Positions 57,285 to 64,000 of a stretch of 64,000 nucleotides of DNA are shown one piece after another. The translations under genes and the position numbers were made by a program. Source of the stretch: Prostheceraeus crozeri. Lineage: Eukaryota; Platyhelminthes; Polycladida; Euryleptidae. The notes under the pieces were generated by a model that saw only the letters and a list, made by a program, of their open reading frames with translations, was not told where the DNA came from and did not search any database. Location of the stretch: assembly GCA_907163375.1 (NCBI GenBank), contig CAJQUW010000947.1, positions 124,001-188,000 of the forward strand, read 5' to 3'. The stretch's first letter is position 1. The number at the start of each line of letters is the position of its first letter.

Positions 57285-57773
57285 TTAAAGCTTATCACCA
57301 AAGTCTAGGTCTTCGTCATCGTCCAGTAAATTAAATGTCTTGGGCTTAGGACCCGAATTGAGTTTAAATTCCGTGAAAGACTTAAAGGTAAAGCGTCTAG
57401 GTGGTGGAGGCGGTGGCGGCGATGGCTCAACAAAATAAGCTTGTGCAATCATCGGCCACACACTCTCCTGCGTCTCTCTTCTAAAATGTTGGTAAGGTTT
57501 AGGCCAGACAGTCATGACACTCACTTGTAAATTTGCAAACAGGATTGATCCGACAAAGTTGAGAGGAGAGAATGGCTTGAGCAAGTCACACACGCTTTCC
57601 AAGTCAAGAGAATGAAATGAAGAGAAAATGGGGAGACGTCTGCTTTTATAGTCTCCTGTGAATCCACATTTGACACTATGTGAGCCAATCAGAGACCTCC
57701 GTTTCTCCCCTGACTTCCTTGCGGCAGGGAAAAGGAGGCATGCGGACGTCTGACTCATGAATGCTTTTCCCAA
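57285..57773 (-). CDS. Proline-rich protein with acidic end, unknown function
   Basis: 162 codons. It shows a basic, Arg/Ser-rich N-terminal half, a central MTVWPKPYQHFRRETQESVW, a run of seven prolines near residue 118, FTFKSFTEFKLN, and an acidic end LLDDDEDLDFGDKL that resembles a transcription-activation tail. No domain is recognised. The start is uncertain: Mets at about residue 6 or further inside would also do. It is transcribed in the same direction as the flanking family A and B genes. Confidence 0.5.
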   Translation of the reverse strand: MGKAFMSQTSACLLFPAARKSGEKRRSLIGSHSVKCGFTGDYKSRRLPIFSSFHSLDLESVCDLLKPFSPLNFVGSILFANLQVSVMTVWPKPYQHFRRETQESVWPMIAQAYFVEPSPPPPPPPRRFTFKSFTEFKLNSGPKPKTFNLLDDDEDLDFGDKL

Positions 57774-57929
57774 ATCTTGTAGTCGAATCTAGTTTAGCAC
57801 ATTGAGTTGAATATGAATGTGTTTTATGCGACATAAGAGCAAGTTGGATCCATGCTCATGAAATGAATCTAGTCGAGATGCAATTTTCGCCATGTGTCGC
57901 TGATAGAAATCTTTGGGATCATGCATCGT

Positions 57930-58280
57930 CTATGCAGAATAGGATGCAAAATCAAACACTGCACGTTCACCTACATGTTCATCAGTCACTTTCTCAAATT
58001 CAATCTCTGCAACTAATCGTCCTTTCACATCTTTATTCATCAAACTCTCCATGAGCTGTTGGAAAACGAAGTAACCTTTAGCAATAGCAAATTCTAAGTC
58101 TGCCTTTTCATGATGAAAGGAGATGATGTAGTCCCTAATCACACCACGAAGACTTTGTCGATGAAAACTTAGTGAACAAAATTCATTCGTAAACTTTACT
58201 GCTTCTGTCATCTTTCTTCCTTTCACTTCGGAGACATAGCATGAATGACATTCAGGTGTAACATGGCACGCTGATTCCAA
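57930..58280 (-). CDS. Unknown protein, family A member 1
   Basis: 116 codons. It has CSLSFHRQSLRGVIRDYIIS, then FVFQQLMESLMNKDVKGRLV and AEIEFEKV. It matches 50,537-50,983 over most of its length and 41,676-42,128 more weakly. The family's usual ending with an RHM-like helix is not in this frame. It begins inside or at the border of the right TIR. Confidence 0.55.
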   Translation of the reverse strand: MESACHVTPECHSCYVSEVKGRKMTEAVKFTNEFCSLSFHRQSLRGVIRDYIISFHHEKADLEFAIAKGYFVFQQLMESLMNKDVKGRLVAEIEFEKVTDEHVGERAVFDFASYSA

Positions 58281-59391
58281 ATCTGGTCTCTGTTTTTCCG
58301 TCCGAGGCTTGCTGCACCCGATAGAGCGATTTTCATAAACATTCTAACTCTGTCGTTTTTTCGCCAAGGTCCCAAATTTTCAATAACATCTCACCTCTAA
58401 ACGAAGGCAGATACGAACAAGCCATGTTTTCCACTGAATTTTTCTCACACTTAGCTTTCAAACGAGCTATTGCACGACTTTGTACGATGTCTACAACCAA
58501 AGTTGGAAGATCGCTGCCGAGGGGGGTTGATTCAGAACTTTTTCTCTCCGATGTCGTTAGAAACATCCTTCCTAACCCAAAATTGGCCAAAAATTCCGAA
58601 TTTGCACTCCGTTTTCCCATCCGAGGTCTCCTTCTGCCCGAAACATGGACTTTCTCATCCCAAAACATCCAAAACCTGCCTTTTCGAACTCTGACGTTTT
58701 CCTGCCATTTTCCTCCCTAAACCCAAGAGAATTAGTCCAAACTGAGCTTTCCACTGCATTTTTCTCATTCTCAGCTTTCAAATGAGCTATTGCACGACTT
58801 TCTACGATCTCTCACACCAAAGTTGGAAGTTTGGCAGGAGGGGGGGGGTGTCCTCAAAACTTTTTCTCTCCAATGTCGCTGGAAACATCCTTCCTAACCC
58901 AAAATTTCACGTAGAGTCCGAATCTGCACTCCGTTTTCCCATCCGAGCACTCCTTCTGCCCGGAAAACGACTTTTCTCATCCCAAAACCACCAAAACCCG
59001 CCTTTTTCCAACTCTGACGGTTTCAAAGATTTCACCCCTTGCTGCTCCTCCTTCCATCCTTCCCAACCCAAAATTTCACGTAGAGTCCGAATATGTACTC
59101 CGTTTTCCCATCCGAGCACCCCTTCCTGTCGATTTCCAACTTTTCTCATCCCAACACCACCAACACCTACCCTTTCCACACTCTATCCCTCCCACATTCC
59201 TATCACCTTCCTTCCCTTGCTGGAAAACTCCTTCCTTCCTTCCAGAGGGGGGGGAGGGAACAGTTTCTTCCTCTCGGACCCATTCCTCCCAGCACATCCT
59301 TGGCGACTTCCTTCCAGAGGGGGGGGCCTGAGTCAGCATGATGACTCATCATTTCACATTTTGTCCTTGAATTTGGAATGGGGTTATTACT
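58269..59391 (-). repeat. Right TIR of element 2
   Basis: Longer version of the left TIR, with the unit (cattgcacgactt and G-tract) at about 58,425 and 58,750 and further G-tracts near 59,245 and 59,320. Confidence 0.85.
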
Positions 59392-59397
59392 GACATG
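59392..59397. repeat. Target-site duplication of element 2, right (gacatg)
   Basis: Identical to 37,769-37,774. Confidence 0.85.
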
Positions 59398-60564
59398 GTT
59401 AATGATGAATTCAATTGCAGAAGGCGAAGCACCATTCAGCATGGGAAACTCCTGTCTTTGCTTACAAAACCATCAGAAAGATTTGTGACATGAGAGATAT
59501 ATCGAAAGACATCAAACAATTTGATTGTTCAATCCTTCAGCGCCCACCGTATAGAAGATGATGGATCGCACTCGAGGTTGTAACCGACTAGACTTGAAAA
59601 GAGCGGACTGTGCGCAAATCTGTTAGCGAGTGTGGTGGAATGATTACCACTCTTTGGTTATATGTTGGCGCAGCATGTGTGCCTGTCTTGACTTATACTG
59701 GTCAAGATTTGTTCCGTGGATGTGCGAGATCACAAGCCGGCCATGCATAAATATTTAACTTTGTTACTTAAGTTTTGAAAGCTTTCCGAATAATAATTTT
59801 TATACTACGTGACAATTTTTCTCCATTTCTGCCAGTCTACAATTTTCCGCTAGTCTTCGATCTTAGAAGTTCTAGTTGATACGAAATAATCCATTACCGT
59901 ATCTAGCAAAAGTGTAAGTTAACTTTCAAGAATTTTCGTAATTGTAACATATTGAGCTGATGTTGGATCTTGTAAAGTGATAAAACAATTTCTGAAATGA
60001 AGGTTACAGTCGACTGTTCCCGATCTGGAAATTCTCAGGATTTCTTCAAAATCCTTGGAGCAAGTTTAGGTTTTGGGTTTCATAAAAATCTTGGGTACTA
60101 TAGGTATCCAAAATGAGATCTTCGGTAGTACTACGAAATCGATTCACTAATTTCATTTCACAAGTTTTGACTATAGCCTACTGAGAATTTCGTGTCGGAA
60201 TAAAACCACAATTTAGCATGATGAATACCAATATTGAAGAAGAAGAGGAAATAAGTTTTCAATGAAAATCATTCATGTACAAATGTGGTTGAAAGCATCA
60301 TTTTGGAAATTTCTAAGAACATTCAAACTATGAGTGTGATAAGTCATTATACAACAAATGATGCAGATAGGCGAGCAATTTTGAGATGGGGACAATTAGG
60401 CGTTCACAGCGGCGACTGTTCTGGGCGAACATGGGGGCAATTATTTTGGATTGAGCATTTCTCAAAGAGCCTCAAGCGATTGCTGCTATCGCCTCTCATC
60501 CAAAGACTCCACACAAGTACAAGATGATGCATTAAATGCCACAGATAATACGATATGCTTTACA
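59398..60564. other. Host intergenic sequence
   Basis: No gene or clear repeat. Short frames such as 60,285-60,527 show no motif or splice context. Confidence 0.45.
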
Positions 60565-60982
60565 CACTAGGTGACATGCCACGCTCAATTACGCGTAATT
60601 ACACATGACCCTAAACATCCGTGGCTATGCGTGACATTGCTGCAACATCTGTCGGTAGTCCTGTTATATAGACTTTGCGTTTCATGTGTATGTATGTATC
60701 AGAGGCTAAACAATAGGACCTCAATTTCATGCTCAGGGAAGACAGAACATGCTTAGCGCTTCATCCGTGGTTCAAGCGGCAACGCGGAGAAACGTAGACG
60801 ACGCGCAAACTATAAACGCTCGCCCGCGCGTATTCATAAACATTTCCCATGTTTTAACAGCATCAGATCAAGTGATTTCCGACTCTTAGTGCAGCGGGTA
60901 TGTGCACGCGTAGAAGAATAGAATGTCTTTAACCACGGATGTTTGGGGTGCTCCGTAATTACGCGTGATGGCGTCATCTAGT
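60565..60982. mobile_element. CACTA-like MITE with long imperfect TIRs
   Basis: The left end is cactaggtgacatgccacgc and the right end, inverted, is actagatgacgccatcacgc. Both arms share attacgcgtaattac-like sequence and aaacatccgtgg. About 418 bp, no coding capacity. Confidence 0.6.
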
Positions 60983-61161
60983 TTATTGCAATTTTTCCAA
61001 ATGATTCCTCAGATAAGTTGGCATGCCGACAAACAAGGGCGAGGGTAAATCTATTTTATATAACAACATTTTAGCCAGTTTTTTGTCTTTTCAACTTTGC
61101 AGCTTTGCTTTCTTTGAAATGTGTATATATAGTCATTTTTTCACGCTGAATCTGAAAATCA
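60983..61161. other. Host sequence between two MITEs
   Basis: Nothing recognised. Confidence 0.4.
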
Positions 61162-61418
61162 TACACTGTAAACTGTAGGGCACTAATTTACGCACGAAGC
61201 CGAAAGTTCGTGCCTTTCTAGTGTCTCGAGGCACCAGTAGGCGCCACTAGGCACTAATAGGCACCAAATCAATTATTTGTTTATCCAATGAAATCGAAGG
61301 AAAAATCATTGGGCACGAACTCGGAACTATGAACTTCGTGCCTTCTGTTGGTTAGAATTGATGCCTAAATTTCGTGCCTAATTCAAGCGAAATTTCGTGC
61401 CCTAGAGTTTACAGTGTA
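61162..61418. mobile_element. Short MITE with TACACTGTAAACT ends
   Basis: 22-bp TIRs, tacactgtaaactgtagggc and following, with one mismatch (61,162-61,183 and 61,397-61,418). The inside is filled with gcaccagtaggc-like repeats and matching inverted cgaaatttcgtgcc phrases. No coding capacity. Confidence 0.75.
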
Positions 61419-62855
61419 GTATCACACCAAATGATGTATTATATTTTGTATTTGAACTATACACTAGGTACAAGGTGTTTCTGACCGATAATTTTGTGGT
61501 CTCGGTCAGATGGACATTTTGGCCGTTTTACGAGATTTTGAAAATGATAATCATTGTCTTTTCAAAAAAAAATTCGCATGCATGATATATCATGGTTGTT
61601 GATAATTCTGTGAGTTTTCATGAGATCCGGATAAAAAATGGTTTCAGCTCCAAATTGAAATTTTGAGAGAAATCAAAAATTAAAGTCTTTTTGAAAGAAT
61701 ACATGTCATTTCTCTAAATTCACAATTGCTCAATTCAATTGTGATGAACCATAGTTGATGAACAACGAACTTTTGATGCAACAACGACTCATTTGTGATC
61801 ACTGATGTTTTTCGTGCATCGGTCAGAAGACAATTTTTGGGGGACAAAGGGCTAATTGAAAAAATTAATGTAAATGCAATCTTGAATTATAGTCTGGCTG
61901 AAAGTAGGCCTACGGTTCATGCGTTTTCATAACACATGATGATTACAGGTCAACTTCACACTTTGTTTATATAGAAATTCACAACACTGACAAGTTTCAA
62001 TGACACACTGATTTTTCACATGAAAGGTGGAATTTGTTCACAAATTTAGACATTGACAAACTTTAGGCCTACCAAAACATGTGTCATCATAGTCGTGACG
62101 CTGTCCCAGTGTACATACATAGATATCACAAATCGCAATTGACCAAAATCCCACATACCAGGCTCAAAGTTGTTCTGCACAACGAGTTACACTAATTCTC
62201 ACTACATTTAATAAGACTTAAGAACACTCATGTGAAACAGAGGAAAAGTCCACTTCTTTTGAAAATTACGATCATACAAGTGAACTTCTTCTTATAGGAT
62301 GAAATATGCCATTTAGACAGCTGTCCGCGACGCAATATACTATCAATGTGGGTCCGTTCTAGTTCTTTCTAAGGGCAATGCATGATCTTCGGCTCATTGA
62401 AGAGCTTTGAAATTTGATTCATTGCACTCACTACATCAAGACACATCGATGACAGTTTCCGAAAATCCCTTGGTCATGGTTTGCGTATACGTTCTGTTGA
62501 AGAATAAAGGATAAAATATTTACAAAATTACATGTTTCAAAAATCAGAGGCGACAGCTATTCTTTCTATAAATCAATCCGTCATAATAGTATTAACTGCT
62601 TGAATGGGTCAATGTGCAGTGTTTTGTTAAGAATAGTGTACTATATGTCCAAAGTCGTTGCTCTGAGAATAACAATGTTTATGAAAATTATACATTAATT
62701 AAAAATCGACTTCAGAACAGCAGTTTTCCCTTTTATATTAATAAAGTTAAAAATAAGGTCAAGCGTCTTTCAGCAATCGAGTCCAGGAACACAATAGTAA
62801 GTAAATCTACACTTCTGGATAGCGCAAGATGGCCGCCGTGGACCTCCCCCCTCCT
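61419..62855. other. Host intergenic sequence
   Basis: No gene, repeat or transposon end recognised. Confidence 0.45.
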
Positions 62856-62885
62856 GTCAGACTAGGGCGCCGGCCCTAGTCCGAC
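62856..62885. repeat. Strong GC-rich hairpin
   Basis: gtcagactagggc and ggccctagtccgac with a 3-bp centre. It lies just before a GC-rich stretch with ggctggcgtggtgtgcc repeats (62,940-63,020). Confidence 0.7.
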
Positions 62886-63039
62886 ACCTGGTTGCTTCGA
62901 GTCCGACTCCCCCCCTGGAACGACGAGGTTGGCGTTGCCAGAGGTTGTTCGTGGTGCACTCTCCAAGTTGTCGTGGTGTGCTGGCTAGGCTGGCGTGGTG
63001 TGCCGGCCAGGTTGGAATGGTGGAATTTCGGTGCGAGAC

Positions 63040-63771
63040 CACTCCCATCGTGTTTCTCGTCAAAAGTTGGGTTAACAAAATTTTTCATCCCCCCCCTCGG
63101 CAGCGATCTTCTAATTTTGGTTCTAGTGGACGGATTTTGTCTTATAGATACTCATTTGAAAGAGGAGAAAAAACTGCTCAATGACATTTTTGCTGCGAGT
63201 CAATCGGATCAGCCGTTCAAAAGTTAGAGCTGTTACAAGATTTTAGGTCGGACCTCACCTGAAAAAATCCTAAGTGTCAGAGTGACTTTGTATGGGAAAA
63301 AATTTTTCCAAAGTGTCGCATTTCGACCTGGGACCTTTACCAAAACAGTTTTCATCAAATTTCACCGACCCCCCCCTCGGCAGCGATCTTCTAATTTTGG
63401 TTCTAGTGGATGGATTTGTCTTATAGATACTCATTTGAAAGAGGAGAAAAAACTGCTCAATGACATTTTTGCTGCGAGTCAATCGGATCAGCCGTTCAAA
63501 AGTTAGAGCTGTTACAAGATTTTAGGTCGGACCTCACCTGAAAAAATCCTAAGTGTCAGAGTGACTTTGTATGGGAAAAAATTTTTCCAAAGTGTCGCAT
63601 TTCGACCTGGGACCTTTACCAAAACAGTTTTCATCAAATTTCACCGACCCCCCCCTCGGCAGCGATCTTCTAATTTTGGTTCTAGTGGATGGATTTGTCT
63701 TATAGATACTCATTTGAAAGAGGAGAAAAAACTGCTCAATGACATTTTTGTTGCGAGTCAATCGGATCAGC
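63040..63771. repeat. About 280-bp tandem repeat, 2.6 copies
   Basis: cagcgatcttctaattttgg occurs at 63,101, 63,381 and 63,660; the second and third units are almost identical. The third is cut at 63,771 by a Polinton insertion. The unit shares ccccccctcggcagcgatct with the TIR of element 2 (38,160). Confidence 0.9.
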
Positions 63772-64000
63772 AGTAATGGTCAAAAGACCGTTCCAGGACA
63801 CCATAAAATTCAAAAAAATGATACTTTTTAAATGGACTAAATTTATGAATTTTGTCCCTTTTTCAGGTTTTTAAGACCTAAATTCATAAATTTAGTCCAT
63901 TTAAAAAGCATCATTTTTTGAAAAAATAGTATTCTTAAAAACGACATAAATTTATGAATTTAGGTCTTAAAAACCTGAAAAAGGGTCAAAATTCATGAAT
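63772..64000. mobile_element. Left end of another element-1-type Polinton
   Basis: agtaatgg followed by agaccgttccaggacacc and the palindrome-rich repeat (ctgaaaaaggg, attcatgaat) matches the element 1 TIR closely. It runs off the right edge. The six bases before it, atcagc, would be the target duplication. Its TIR lacks the double-hairpin unit present at 12,994. Confidence 0.85.

Larger units (their letters stand above)
37775..59391. mobile_element. Polinton-type element 2, PolB-bearing, broken, 21.6 kb
   Basis: It starts agtagtaacccc and ends ggggttattact, with 6-bp duplications and TIRs. It codes for a family B polymerase, a TBP homologue and several unknown proteins. I see no capsid, ATPase, protease or integrase gene. 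Without the LTR element and the MITE it would be about 16.5 kb. Base composition is like the host, unlike element 1. The polymerase has a few breaks; other genes look open. It is a fossil of moderate age; the LTR element inside it is much younger. Confidence 0.85.

Noticed and set aside
58333-59442. Frames up to 203 codons on both strands
   Set aside because: TIR repeat shadows; the peptides repeat with the 320-bp unit.
62886-62906. tRNA or SINE B-box-like cttcgagtccgac
   Set aside because: No matching A box at the right distance and no cloverleaf; also tested at 32,165-32,180 with the same result.

Overview
The window looks like a piece of an invertebrate nuclear genome. It has intron-split host exons, Penelope-like, LINE, Tc1 and CACTA-like transposons, and only small traces of host genes. 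The standard genetic code fits every long frame. I cannot place the species. Four large virus-like insertions dominate the 64 kb. (1) Positions 1-2,238 are one end of a Polinton-type element that runs off the left edge. (2) Positions 12,814-32,081 are a whole-looking 19.3 kb Polinton (element 1) with AG/CT ends, long terminal inverted repeats (TIRs) and a 6-bp target duplication (ctatca). (3) Positions 37,775-59,391 are a 21.6 kb Polinton-type element of a second family (element 2), also with AG/CT ends and a 6-bp duplication (gacatg). It is broken and has been invaded by a young Ty3/gypsy LTR element and a MITE. (4) From 63,772 to the right edge is the start of another element-1-type copy.

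Element 1 is very AT-rich and carries a full Polinton set: packaging ATPase, penton-like and major capsid proteins, adenain-like protease, protein-primed PolB and a retroviral-type integrase that shares its frame with a parvovirus-like phospholipase A2 domain. It also has a tail-fibre-like coiled coil, pX/pVI-like membrane-active proteins, a possible sliding clamp and two proteins of unknown function. The left half is mainly on the minus strand (replication and packaging) and the right half mainly on the plus strand (virion and integration).

The most striking feature of element 1 is a family of GC-rich units of about 30 bp, each made of two adjacent small hairpins with 3-nt loops. About 20 copies sit in the TIRs, just after stop codons, and in frame inside genes. 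The two TIRs and a tandem repeat within one TIR give exact filled/empty site pairs, so these double-hairpin units behave as tiny mobile elements.

Element 2 has a broken PolB but no capsid, ATPase, protease or integrase gene that I can recognise. It has a two-lobed TATA-binding protein homologue, two families of duplicated unknown genes, and several promoter-like blocks made of a TATA box, a short leader exon and a splice donor.

Host-type sequence between the elements holds a C2H2 zinc-finger exon, a few candidate exons, a head-to-head Penelope fragment, a LINE 3' end, a complete but broken Tc1 element, MITEs, foldbacks and minisatellites. Four hammerhead-ribozyme-like motifs appear, one at the 3' end of the Penelope copy and two in or beside foldbacks.
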